Shown piece by piece: positions 47,152-58,414 of a DNA stretch of 64,000 bases. Each line of letters starts with the position of its first letter. Position 1 is the stretch's first letter. The stretch comes from Monosporascus cannonballus (Eukaryota; Ascomycota; Sordariomycetes; Xylariales), in the NCBI GenBank assembly GCA_004154925.1, contig QJNS01000016.1:248001-312000 (forward strand). Direction: 5' to 3'. The notes below the pieces were generated by a model that saw only the letters and a list, made by a program, of their open reading frames with translations, did no database searches and was not told where the DNA came from. Both the position numbers and the translations under genes were made by a program.

Positions 47152-48339
47152 CTAAGATAAGGTAGGAACCTGCCAGTTAACCCAGTCAGCCTGGGGGACG
47201 TTGGGGCCCTGGTTGACGGTGGGCGGCACCTGCGGCTGTCCGAGCAGGAAGTAGTTGATGTAGGCAGTAAGAGCGGATTGCTGCGAGCTAGGGAACTGGC
47301 AATGACCGTGACCGCCAAGGAGAGAGTAACCCATGTTAGTGGGGACGCCGAGGGCCCTGTAGGCGAGCATACCAGCCTGCATACAGCCCGTGGTGCTGAC
47401 GGGGCCGAGCCAGTCGATGTCGTTCTCGAGAGGCAGCAGACCGCGAGGAGCAACCATGGCAGCCAGCATGTGGTGGTCGGCGGGGATGGTGCTGGTCCTG
47501 GAGGTGTGCTGGTTGAACCTCGGGCTGAACCAGACGTTCTCGCCGACGATCTGACTGGCGGTCTGGATGTTCTTGCCCTTGGCCTTCTCAGAGTCCGAGA
47601 TACGCCAGCAGGCGGCACCACCGGAGCCGGACTCCTGGGGTACGGTGAGAGCAATGCGGTCGACGAGGGCGCCGGTAACCATAGCGCCCTTGCCGTTACG
47701 AGAGCAGCCCGTGACAGCTAGTCTCGTGGTGTCGATGCCGGTGGTGGCAGCGCCGAGCTGCTCGAGACCGTCGATGACACGGTCGACACCCCACGCCCAA
47801 GCAGTCAGCGCACCGGCCGAGTGCGTGTTGCCGAAGAGCTGGTAGAAGCCACCCTGGCCCCGAGAACCCTGACCGTTCTGGGCAGCGAACTGGTCGTTGG
47901 GGAAGGTGATGCTGCCGACCTGGCTCGGGAAGGGCACAGACGCGCCGCCGATGCCGATGACGGCGGGGCCGGGGCTACTGCTTGGCCTCCGGACCTGAGC
48001 ATTGATGGTCACGGACTTGCCAGCGACGGTAACTTGGACCGACAGGGAGTTACCCGACATCGAAGCCCTGATGCTGTCCGGAGGGGGCGGGTAGTCTCCC
48101 AGCTCGTATTGCTGCAGGATCTTGCTCATCTCGGCTTGGCGGCAGGCGAATTCTTGTTTGGTCGTGACCTTCCTGCCATCGTGGAAGGTGAACGGGTCCG
48201 GCAGCTTCGCAACATTGACGGCGGCGTAGTTGTTGGAGAGAGCGCAGTCGCTAGTGTTCTGGCGCTGGTAAATCTCAGAGAAGGGAAGAGCGCTGGCTGT
48301 GACACCCATCAAGAGGGCGGTGGCCAGAGAACGAACCAT
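47152..48339 (-). CDS. Glucuronoyl (4-O-methyl-glucuronoyl) methylesterase, CE15
   Basis: A single exon encodes 395 residues. The signal peptide is MVRSLATALLMGVTASA. The alpha/beta-hydrolase core has the CE15 nucleophile motif VTGCSRNGKGA with Ser213, the catalytic Glu in LTVPQESGSGG (E236) and the catalytic His in LGGHGHCQFPS (H346). The segment YELGDYPPPPDSI and the WAWGVDRVID block are typical for the family. CE15 enzymes cut ester bonds between lignin alcohols and glucuronic acid side chains of xylan, loosening lignin-carbohydrate complexes outside the cell. There is no carbohydrate-binding module, as in several fungal members. The gene is head to head with an AA9 LPMO gene across 1.1 kb, which suggests shared induction on plant cell walls, although that is inference. 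Confidence 0.93.
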   Translation of the reverse strand: MVRSLATALLMGVTASALPFSEIYQRQNTSDCALSNNYAAVNVAKLPDPFTFHDGRKVTTKQEFACRQAEMSKILQQYELGDYPPPPDSIRASMSGNSLSVQVTVAGKSVTINAQVRRPSSSPGPAVIGIGGASVPFPSQVGSITFPNDQFAAQNGQGSRGQGGFYQLFGNTHSAGALTAWAWGVDRVIDGLEQLGAATTGIDTTRLAVTGCSRNGKGAMVTGALVDRIALTVPQESGSGGAACWRISDSEKAKGKNIQTASQIVGENVWFSPRFNQHTSRTSTIPADHHMLAAMVAPRGLLPLENDIDWLGPVSTTGCMQAGMLAYRALGVPTNMGYSLLGGHGHCQFPSSQQSALTAYINYFLLGQPQVPPTVNQGPNVPQADWVNWQVPTLS

Positions 48340-49468
48340 GGTGACGCGTACTCAAGCGGTCGGAGAAGGTTGCTGATAGGAAGGCGAGCGCTTATCGACC
48401 CCGGGCACGTAATTCAGGAAAAGGCAAGACTATTTTATATGTTTTTACGGCCAGGGAGGCGGAATCGCGACATACCCTAGACTGGCCTATACCTTCCGTG
48501 CGGTCTTTTCTGCCCTGGTCGCAACTTTACGACACGGCTCGCCTTATTGCCAAAGTGATGTCGCCTCCGACCAATGATCCCCGCTGCAGCTCATTCTCTA
48601 TATTCGGTCCAGAACGAACGCCCCCATATGGACATCCTTGGCACTTTAGATGCGCTCCCATTACGTGACGTTAAGGTGTGGCAGCCACTGTGCAATTGGA
48701 TGCGGAAGCGGCTAATACGGTTAATATCGAAGGCAGCCGGATCAGGTACTTTATACCAAGGCTATTATTAGCATGGCATTTCCCAGGCCGCTGTAGGATC
48801 GTGATGCAATACCCTTGATATATGCGGGGAATTTCTCAATCGCCCCATTGGACCATTTGTGCTGGAACCAAGCTTGACAGCCTCGATATGGTTACGCACC
48901 TACACATGGTGTCAGGTAGCTAATGCTTGCCCACGAGATTATACGGCGAGAACTCGTTCGACAGCTTCCTTTGAGTATAAACACGTTCCTGAGAAGTCTT
49001 ATTACCGGCTACAAACGGGCGCTGGGAGTTCATACCTAGCCTATAGGATTGTGTGGGGTGATCTGCACGTTGCTTCTCGGCAAATATCTACCCCCTGATT
49101 CCCCCAGGGTCTTGGCACCGAATGCTCAGTAGGGTCAGCTAGGACCACAAATAACCGACAGTAACGAGGGATCCCATTCGCCCGTAGTATTGATATTCTC
49201 CGAATTACCTTTTAAGGAAATAGAATGCTGCCATGTTTCAAGTGAGGCAAGCCCAAAAAGGTGGGATGGCTACTCTACCGGGGCTTGTAGCATCTAGGCA
49301 GTCCCCCGTTTTCCGAGTCGATTTCGCCTCAGCGCTTGGCATATGAAGCGAATTCTAGGTGGTCCCGAAGTAGGCGCTGCATACCATGACTATGCTCATG
49401 ACCAGTCTTAGACTGGGCCAGCAGAAGTCATCGGCTCACACGCTGGGGACGGTATCGTACGAGGAAAA
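48340..49468. other. Divergent intergenic region between CE15 and AA9 genes
   Basis: Both flanking genes are transcribed away from this region, so it should contain both promoters. I could not identify a TATA box or an activator site with confidence. Frames of 65-80 codons inside it have no motifs. Confidence 0.5.
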
Positions 49469-50548
49469 ATGACCCTAACGACTCTGCTCATCGTCACCAG
49501 CACTCTGTTGCTCAGTTTCGCCCGCGCCCATGGTGGTCTCGCCAACTACACGGTTGGCGAGACGTGGTACAGAGGGTAAGCTAACGGTGCACGATAGGGC
49601 ATGGAACCAACAAACTTACCCGCTTGTAGTTACGACCCTAACACACCTAAAGATGACCAGGTGGGTAAGGACTGGATGGTACAAAGGGTATGGGATAGCA
49701 TCGACCCAATATTCTTCACCAACGATACGGGATTAGCTTGCAACAACCCCGGTACTCCGGCGACGTCGTACATTCCCATCGAGGCTGGCCAGGAACTCAC
49801 CGGCGTCTACTGGTACTGGCTTCACCCCGTTGGGCCTATGTCGGTTTGGCTGGCCGACTGTGGCGGGCCTTGCGAGGATGCCGACGTGAATCAACTCAAC
49901 TTCTTCAAGATCTGGGAGGCTGGTCTCCTCGAGGGAAACCTGGTCGAGGGCATGTGGTACCAGAAGCAGTTCCAGAAATGGGACGGTTCGCCGGCTCTGT
50001 GGCCGGTGACGATACCATCTACGATCAAGCCAGGGTTGTACATCGTGAGACACGAGATCATGAGCATCCACGTCGCAAACGTAAGCAGTTCACGCATTTG
50101 GGACTTACACCTTATATACTATTCTCATACTCAGAAAATTCACATGAAGGCTTTCCGGGAAATTGGGCCTCCCCTGTCTTGTTTGATGACGCTCCTATTC
50201 GCGACCATCTACCGCAAACGGTTACTCACTACGGATGACCTAGAAACCGCAATGGTACCCTGAGTGCGCCCACCTAAACATTACAGGAACAGGGTCAGCC
50301 GTGCCGTCGGCTGAGTTTTACGTCAAATTCCCTGGAGGATATGACCCCAATGGTGAGCGTCTGGAAGCTCATCTGTCCTTGGAAGATCGAGTCTAACTGA
50401 AGTAGACCCTTCTATAGACATCGATATCTACTCCGATGAACTAAAGGATGCCACGGTAAGATGCCCGGTATATGTCTTTGCGACACAGATCTCTGATTCA
50501 GACCAACAGAATTACACCATACCAGGGCCTCCGGTTTGGGGAGAGTAA
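49469..50548 (+). CDS. AA9 lytic polysaccharide monooxygenase
   Basis: Five exons (49469-49575, 49630-50080, 50244-50352, 50406-50455, 50510-50548) give 251 residues. The signal peptide ends FARA and the mature protein begins with His21 (HGGLANYTVG), the first ligand of the copper histidine brace. The second ligand fits His101 in YWYWLHPVGPMSVWLADC. The family landmarks ACNNPGTPATSYIPIEAGQELT, IKPGLYIVRHEIMSIH and KPQWYPECAHLNITG with its axial tyrosine follow, and the protein ends YTIPGPPVWGE like other AA9 members. AA9 enzymes oxidatively cleave cellulose and some hemicelluloses, using a reductant and oxygen or peroxide. No linker or CBM1 is present. The last three exons are short but restore the family C-terminus exactly. 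The gene pairs head to head with a CE15 esterase. Confidence 0.92.
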
Positions 50549-51255
50549 GTCATGGTGACTTTAGCCGATTGTGCCTTCACTTATAGCCTCTTAGAGTCCG
50601 GAATAAGTACTGCCAAGGCTGTTAAAAAAAAGCTTTCAGTTAGGAGAGTGAATCCGAGAACGCGCAATAGGGTGTGATACCAGGTGCCTGTAGTCGAAAA
50701 TCTAGTCAATCTTGCAGAATGAATGATATCAAGCAACTGCTCGTGATATATCCCATCGGTCTAGGTGTAAGCGAAAGACTCTGAAACTCTCTTTTACACC
50801 ACTACACATCGTTAGGTAAGTGCTAGAGCCCTGTGCCTATTTTGTGAGACACAGAGATGAAATTATATCTCCGTTAAAGACAGAAAGGAGGATCGTAGCT
50901 CTTGTCTTAGTCACTTCCTCTTGGTGCCCGAGTCGGCTTGGGTCCATGCCTCTGTGTTTTTGATTTGCGTTACTCGCATTATCCCGGGTCACAGCCCGCT
51001 TTCAGAAAATACCGGAACCTATCCGTGGCCTATTGCTTCATAATAGCTTATGAAGTATCCTTGATACCATTCTAGCAGCCGTAACGCTGTGACTCTACGT
51101 TACCGAATCCCGTCTGGAGTGACCCAGTCTGGACGCGCCTTGCCCTACAATGGCCAGTTTAACCAGAGTTGCTTGATTAGACTTGAATATTGTTCAAGTA
51201 ATATCCATACAGCCGACCTTCCCACATAATCGTACAAAATCCCATACACATTACA
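50549..51255. other. Intergenic between AA9 and ABC transporter genes
   Basis: Convergent 3' flanks. A run of nine adenines occurs near 50624. No gene was seen. Confidence 0.55.
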
Positions 51256-54200
51256 CTAGCCTTTCACGAGCTCAGCGAAGCTCCCCCCTTTCCTGCACAA
51301 GTCGTCATAACCGCCAATCTCCGCAATCCGGCCCTGATCAACAACCACAATCCGGTCCACGACACGCATCAACTCCTTGTTATGCGTAACCAAGACGACA
51401 GAAAAACCTGCCCTCTTTTCCCTCGCCGTAGCCCTACTCGCCACGCTCCCCCTCCAATCCTCATTCCCACTGCCATCGCTATAAACGTCTACACCATTCC
51501 CACCGTCTCTCGCGCACCTAACCAACTCCCGCAGGACCCTGCCCACGTCCTCAGCAGCCTCGCCATCCAGCGCGCTGGTCGGCTCGTCCAGTATCAGCAC
51601 CCTGGGCCTCCGCGCCAGGGCCCGCGCGATACACACTCTCTGGGCCTGGCCGCCGCTGAGCGCGAGCCCGCCGCCGTCCCCGAGGCGCGTCCCGTAGCCG
51701 CCCGGCAGGCTGGTCACGTAGTCGTGGATGCCGGCGGCGCGGGCGGCGCGCACGAGGTTCCGCGGCGTGCGCAGCGGCGACGTCTCCGGCAGCCCGTAGA
51801 AGATGTTGGACGCCACGGAGCACTGGAACAGGCAGGGCGTCTGCGGCACGTACGACAGGTGCGCGCGCAGCGAGTGCGGGTCCATGGCGTGCACGGGGAT
51901 CCCCGCGAACGTCAGGGGTGGCGCCGGCGGCTGCTGCGGAGATGCTGGAGAGGGCGTGGGGTAGAGACTTGAGTTCGAATTCCTGGGGGGGTCCGGCATG
52001 TAGAGCCCCAGAAGCAGCGAGATGATGGTGCTCTTCCCGCACCCGGAGGATCCGACGATCGCCGTCGACGTGTTGGCCTCGATATCCAGCGTGATGCCGC
52101 GAAGGACCTCGACGCCCGGGTTCGAAGGGTATCGAAAGTTCAGCCCATTCATGGAGATGGGAAAAGGGCTGACGATCTTCCTCTTCTGATTCCTCCTCAC
52201 CATTCCCCATTCACCTGATACACTTCGAGGTGGGGCTTCGTGAACCGGCAAATTTGCAAAGTACAGCAATTGTGCAGCGGTCTCCTTCGCGGCCGCCACC
52301 GCGGGGACGGAATTCAGCATCATGGAAGCGTTGCTGAAGCCCAAGACGAGCAGGTTGACGACCTGCAGCAAGGCCTCGGCCGTGATCTGGCCCCGATCCG
52401 CGAGCAGCACGCCGGCCCACCAGAACGTGAGCGCCATCATGAACCATAGTGCGGCCTGCCAGGCCCCGAACGCGAGCGCGCACCACGCGGCGCCGCGCAC
52501 GCCGACCCGGAACACGCGATCCGCCGACGCCGCGTGCCGGTGGCCAAAGAACCCCTCGACGGCCAGCGCGCGCACGACGCGCACGTGCGTGAGCACCTCG
52601 GCGGCGACGGCGCCCGTATGGCGCGAGGCGTCGGCGCGGCGGACCTCCCAACGCTGCGAGACGGCCGCGTAGCCCCTTGCGGAGGCGGCGAGGGCCGGCG
52701 CACCCGCGAGCAGCCCGACCACCGCGAGCCGCCAGCTGATGAGCAGCGCCCAGAGCGCGGACCCCGTTGTCGTGAGGGCTGCGATGAGCAGCAGCGGCGC
52801 GAAGCGCGACACCAGGCCCCGCAGCTCATCGGCGCCGCGGTCCATGCACGACGCGATGTGCAGGGGCGCGTGCTCCGGCATGTCGAACCATGTGCGCGGC
52901 TGCCGAAGGGTGCGGCTGAGCCCGCGTCGGCGCAGGGTGTTGACCCAGGCTTGTCCGGCCCAGTCGAGGAGGTAGTGGCCGGTGATGGTGGCGAGCGAGC
53001 CCACGACCGCGACGAGGAACAAGTAGAGAGACCATTTCCGGGCGGGGACTAGTCTAGCCTCGATGTCGTGCTGATATAGGGCGGACAGAAGATTCGCGAA
53101 GACGATGGAGAAGGCTGGCACGGAGGTGGCAACGATGATGCACATGAGGAGGCCGAATACGATAAAGACATGTTCCTTGGGTTGGAGACTGGGCCAGATT
53201 GTTTTGTAGATGGCAAATAGTGATACTGTCTCTCCAATCGTTTGTTTCTCGACCTGTTCTGGTTGCTTCCCATGTGTAGTGCCGCGAGCCCCTCTTGCAT
53301 CGAGTTTCTCCGACTGCTTCGGGTCATTCCTTGAATTTCGTAGTGCGCCATCCAACTCCCTGTCGGCGGAATTTTGATCTAGGGGCCCCCTCCTTTTTGA
53401 CTTTCGACCGCTTACACTCCCAATCGCTCGCTTAACGCCCTGAAGCCTGGGGTTATTCGTGGTAGCGTGTGCCAATGCTGAGGTCCGTTGCTTCTGGACC
53501 AGGGAATGAGTGTTAGCCACCTTGGAAGCACTCCTGCGCGATTCCACTCCTTGATTTCGGCACCCCTGGAAAGATTCATGAGTCGACAGGCGGAGACTCC
53601 GCTGGGACCTAGCGCTTAACGGCCGCGAGAAGTTGAGGAAGGTATTTGTCCTGATATCCGTAAGCACATGCTCATCCTGGCCGTAAGACACCATCATCTC
53701 AGCCTCCTTCTGCGCAGACGCAGCGACCATCTGCGCGAACGCGCCATGAGCGTACTCGACCAGCTCCCGCCGCAGACCCTGCTGCACGACGCGGCCGCGG
53801 TCCATGACGTACACGAAATCGCCATCCTGGATGTGCGCGACCTCGTGCGTGACGACGACCGTCGTCCGGCCGCGCCGCCAGTGCCGGATCCCCTCCATGA
53901 TTAAGCTGGAACCGAGCGGGTCGAGCCCGCTCGTGACCTCGTCGAGGACCAGGACGGGCGCGTTCCGCAGCCGCGCCCGCGCGAGCGCAACGCGCTGCTT
54001 CTGGCCCGCGCTGAGGTCGTGGGCCCCTGCGGCGGAGGGCCCGACGCGCGTGTCGAGGCCGTGCGGCAAGGACGCCACGGTGGACTGCAGGAGCGCCGCG
54101 TCGCAGGCCGTCTGGACCTTCTGTCCGGCGGGGCTTGGGGAGCGATGGCCGAGCGCGACGTTGGCGAAGAGCGTGTCGTCGAATAGCACGCTGGCATGCT

Positions 54201-55708
54201 GCTGCTGGACGAGCATGACGTTGCGCCGCACCCAGCCATCGTCGAGCGTCTGCAGCCCGCGCCCGTCGAGGAAGATGGAGCCCGCTTGCGGCTCGTAGAA
54301 TTTCACTAGCAGGTTCCCAAGAGTGCTCTTGCCACTCCCGCTCTTGCCGACGATGAAACAAAGCTCACCGGCTGGGAAGTAGAAGGATGCGTTTTTGAGC
54401 ACTGGGATCGACGGGTTCGAAGGGTATGCGAAAGTCACCTATGAGTATCAGTATTGTGTGACTGGGAGTGGCCATAGGTCTACTAACCGCATTGATCTCA
54501 ATATCGCCAGCACACGTCTTCGGCTTGTGGGTTCCCCTCATACGGCATGCCTTACGTCCGTTCTGTATTTCATCACCGGTGATTTGGCTCAATTCCTGAG
54601 CGGCGGACATGCCTTTGGCGAGCAACAGATACATTGGAACGGAATTCTGAACAGCCTGCAGCGCGGCCAGAGCAGCATAGAAAGTCGTCATCACGTCACC
54701 GGGGCTCGCGCCCTCGTTCACGAGGACGACGCCGCAGTAGAAGCCCACGACGAACATGCACTCGATCCACATCTTGACGTAGCCCAGCCGGTAGGCGTTG
54801 GCCCTCGCCTGGACCAGATAATGCCGCATCGACCGGCGGACGGACTGGGAGTACTGCCATGTCTCGTGGTCGGCGCCGTTGAAGACCTTGACGAGGTCTA
54901 TGGCGGCGATGGCCGCCGTCGCGTACTTCGAGGCTCGGGAGAGCTCTTGCTTCTGTGCTTGGATCGCGGGCTTGAGGTGTCGGCCGAGGAACTTTAGGAC
55001 GGCGAAGGAGACGGGGGCCGTGGCCAAGAGGACGAGGGTGAGCCGCCACGAGAAGTAAAATGCGACCAAGAGATTTCCGACAGCGGTGGCAGATTCCAAG
55101 GACAGCGAGCCGAGTGCCTGGGATGCCGCGGTTTGCACTTCTCTGGTTTGCCTGTTTAAACTCAGTCGTCGATCAGAATTGTGAGAAAGGGAGTCAGGTC
55201 AAAAAGGCCAGCGAACATACGTCTGCATCCTCACGAGCAAGCTCGCAATCCCGTCTTCCTGGCAGTCGAACCATGCCATGTCCTTTCCGAGCAGGACGGA
55301 GAACATCCTGACCCGGACACTGCGTGCCTGCTGCTCGCCGAACGTGCTCCACGCGAACATGAAGGCGAAGTTGGACAGCCACCCCGCTCCCCCGGAGACG
55401 GCGAGGACGAGACACCACAGTGACATGCGGCTGAGTGTCTCTGGTCCCGCCACGGTGCCCGACCCGAACTCAGAGATGGCGAGGAATACCTTGCCTAGGA
55501 TGATAGCCAGTGCCGTCTTCAAGCCACCGACGACCAGGGCAGAGACGAAGCCCAAGGAGAGTATGCCACAATGCCGCCATGTCGTGAATGAGAACAGGTG
55601 CTTGAACGATGATGCGCTCTGGGGCGTGCTCGGTGGTCCGGTTGGAGTCGCGTCTTTGCCATATTGATTCGACTGGCGTCCTGATTCAATTGATACTGAA
55701 GGAGACAT
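51256..55708 (-). CDS. ste6: STE6-type full ABC transporter (a-factor pheromone exporter family)
   Basis: Three exons (55708-55221, 55151-54488, 54438-51256) encode 1444 residues with a TMD-NBD-TMD-NBD layout. The first membrane domain includes LGFVSALVVGGLKTALAIILG and WLSNFAFMFAWSTFGEQQARSVR, and the second starts around HVFIVFGLLMCIIVATSVPA. NBD1 has Walker A VGKSGSGKST, signature LSAGQKQRVALARA, Walker B VLVLDEVTSGLD and an H-loop in VVVTHEVAH. NBD2 has VGSSGCGKST, LSGGQAQRVCIARAL, VLILDEPTSALD and VLVTHNKEL. Both sites look catalytically complete. A Lys/Arg/Ser-rich linker of about 150 residues joins the halves. The two-half ABCB layout and linker match fungal STE6 proteins, which export the farnesylated mating pheromone; drug or lipid export is the alternative. 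No pheromone precursor was recognised nearby. The start at 55708 is the first in-frame Met. Confidence 0.85.
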
Positions 55709-56268
55709 TGCAATACTTACCGTAGACTGGAATTTTCTGAAGCAGCAAAGGCTCGAACTATGAGATCTGCGATAGCCAATACTGGTAGTAGTAGGTACAT
55801 CTCACTACCCGCGTTCGCTTTCGGTTGTGATGTCTGTGTGCTAACGTAAACAAACCTTATAGGGGGTAAAGGAGAGGACATCCCATCACCCAGCAACCAA
55901 CGCCCTGCATTTACCGCATACACCATCGACTACTACCTATATCCAGTACGATTATCTGATAAGAATTAACCCTTCTAAGCTCAGGGAATGGAATTATTGT
56001 AACGAAACTCGTTGGATTCATTTTCAGTCAGCCACGACGACCCTGCGCTATATCTCGGGGTTACTCAGCTCCGTCGTTTCGTGTGCCGCTTGAACCAAGC
56101 CCCAAACCTATACTACAACTAAATCGAGGCAGATAGTCGCCCCGGATTCTATCTGATATACTCGCCGCCAGTCCTGCAGGGCGTTAATGGCCCTCGTGAG
56201 AAGTCCCACTGTCTGTGCAGCACTGAAACCTACAGTTGCGGATTAAAGTATAAAATCTCTGGATTATA
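55709..56268. other. Intergenic
   Basis: The 5' flank of the ABC transporter gene and the 3' flank of the small PBDC1-like gene. A 69-codon minus-strand frame has no motif. Confidence 0.5.
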
Positions 56269-56959
56269 CTATTTCGATCCCTTCTCTGCCTGCGCCTTCT
56301 CGTATATCCAGTCATTCAATCCGGCTCGGTTTCTCGCGATCTCAATAGCATAAAATTGCATACGGGGAACTAGAAAGGGAGACGTCAGTAATGGTGCCTC
56401 TGCCATTGAGACCTTCGCCTCAACTAAGCGCATGTCAAAACTCAGACAAGCATACCGAAGATGGTCGTGTCCTGCTCATATTCGAACTTGGGGTTCGTCC
56501 TCAGGATGGTGCCGAAGTTGTAGTCGTCGACCTTTTTCTCGTAGGCCATCATGAAGTTCCGCCACCGCTCCTTGCCGGCCTTGCTCTTCATCTCGTCCTC
56601 GTTGATGGTCTCAGCCGGGTCGAAGTCGGGGAAGTCGCGCTTCAGGTGCTCATAGATCTCCTCGTCGAACTTTGTGAGGCGCAGCGTGGACCCCTTGACC
56701 TTCTGCAGGATCGCCCAGTAGGTTTCCAGATGCTGTACCGCTACGAGCCGGAAAGGTTGAATGTGTTAGCGTATACATCCACATAAGTATGAGTAGTCAT
56801 GCATACCCTTCACAGAGAACTGCTTCTCGATCTGGCGCGGAGCTGGTCAGCTTGCGGGCGTTGCGACGTGGGTTCGCGATGACGGAAGTGCCTTACATCC
56901 TCCAAGTTGTCCGCATTCTCGGCGTCGAAATTCTGTGGTGTCGGGCCACTGAGAGCCAT
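56269..56959 (-). CDS. PBDC1-like small conserved protein
   Basis: Four exons (56959-56897, 56831-56807, 56740-56456, 56369-56269) join in frame to 157 residues starting MALSGPTPQNFDAENADN. The second exon is only 25 bases. The conserved core includes FSVKAVQHLETYWAIL, LRLTKFDEEIYEHLKRDFPD, KERWRNFMMAYEKKVDDYNF and FVPRMQFYAIEIARNRAGLN, which I recognise as the eukaryotic polysaccharide-biosynthesis-domain (PBDC1/DUF757) family. The yeast member is a small cytosolic protein reported to help newly made elongation factor fold; the family name does not reflect a proven sugar pathway. The length is normal and no disruption is seen. The downstream start neighbour is a gene-poor region. Confidence 0.88.
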
Positions 56960-57781
56960 CTTGCCTGACTTATGATTGATATGACTTTGCGACGGTATTT
57001 TTTTACTAAAATGGGAAAGCGAAGCAGTTCTCCTCGGAAGAATGAAGGAATTTCTGATGATTAATAATTATGCCCCGCATTGCGACAGAAATGAAGCTCT
57101 GGAGTTTGATGGAGGGGCAATGGGCGATATGCATTAAAACGAACATGATCTGCGTGATGCTTTATTGCATGGAAGATGCTTCTATTTGATACTATGTCGC
57201 TATCGATAGGTATGTATAACCCGAGAACCTTCCGCCGCCCCCTCTTATTGTCTCCCTTTTCTATCCACAGCTGTGCACTGTCTCCTCGCCGAGACATACA
57301 TCATCCGTCACCATGCTTGAGACTTTCACGGATTCAGCTTTTTGAGTACTTAGCCCAGGCGATCAGCACAACCAGCAACTCAATGCGCTGCATGGTGTAT
57401 TTCTGATATACAGAGCCATCCAAAGGCCTGTTACACGCAAGATGGGCGGCTGATTGCTGAGGAAGACAGGGGTTCGATGGTTAAGCGACAAGGCGATCTC
57501 TTGTTGAGCGCCAGGTGGCGAGACGGATACGGCTGCATAGCCCATTACATATACTGTCCGGGTGGCTATACTGCTTCTAAGTGCTTCTATCCTCAACTCC
57601 CCCCCAGAGATCCCCCCTAAGCCATATGTCGATCACCGCGAAAAGACATACTTGGAGAGGTAGTGTCGCCTGAGCCTTTCTGTTCAGGTTGACGAAATAG
57701 CTTGCCATGATGAACCAGCAACCAGCCTCCATTGGAATTCGGACGATGCAAGACTTGCTGCTTGAGCATGCATGACTCCGC
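56960..57781. other. Intergenic
   Basis: The 5' flank of the PBDC1-like gene and further sequence without motif-bearing frames. No RNA gene was recognised. Confidence 0.45.
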
Positions 57782-58079
57782 CTACTGATCTTGACCACCC
57801 TTATCTTCACCCCCCCGGATCTTGGCGTCGCCATCCTGAGCTGGTCCATCTGCGCCATCGGCTTCAGCGACGACGGGAAGGCTCGTCTTTCTTAGGCTTG
57901 ACCTCCTCCGGCTTCGGGTCTGAGGTCGACTTGGCCTTCTGCGCAGCCTTCTTGACTCGAGGCTTAGCGGGACGCGCATAGCCCGCGAACGAGATACGAT
58001 TGCCGCCTGTTGCGCCCAGAACGCTTACTGCAGCTGAAATTGAAGTTCTATCAAGGACGCATACCAATCCTTCAGTCAT
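57782..58079 (-). other. Possible small Lys/Ala-rich coding region, unrecognised
   Basis: A minus-strand frame from 58079 encodes MTEGLVCVLDRTSIS, then ISFAGYARPAKPRVKKAAQ and a Lys/Pro/Glu-rich tract that stops near 57867. An overlapping frame continues with an acidic Gly/Asp-rich tail to 57782. The two together look like one low-complexity protein with a shift, but no family is recognisable, and low-complexity coding-like runs can arise by chance. No function is proposed. Confidence 0.3.
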
Positions 58080-58414
58080 AAACCCTCCAGCAATTATGAT
58101 TCTTAACGGGCGAGGCGTCTCCCTACGAAACCATGGGTGGGGAAAGGCGGCGAGAAGGTGTGTCTCGGATGGGAGGTTGTGTTTGCACCTACATCATAGT
58201 AAGCGTCTCGAGTCTAATACCAGACTTTGAAATATGGACCAAAATTATCATGATTCCTACTCATTTCCTCGCTTCGGACGCCACTGGCTCTTGGGTTACA
58301 ATCGCCCGTTCCTCTCCATCTTATACGATGCAAAGCGATCCAGCTTCGGTGATATAACTACTAGGTAGACGCATCCTCACACACAGGCTTGTCAATGAAC
58401 TTACGGGCCCTATA
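58080..58414. other. Intergenic
   Basis: Short stretch ahead of the broken secreted-protein gene; nothing recognisable. Confidence 0.5.

Noticed and set aside
52534..55049. Several long Arg- or Ala-rich frames within the ABC transporter gene
   Set aside because: All overlap the conserved ABC frame and have no motif or start context.
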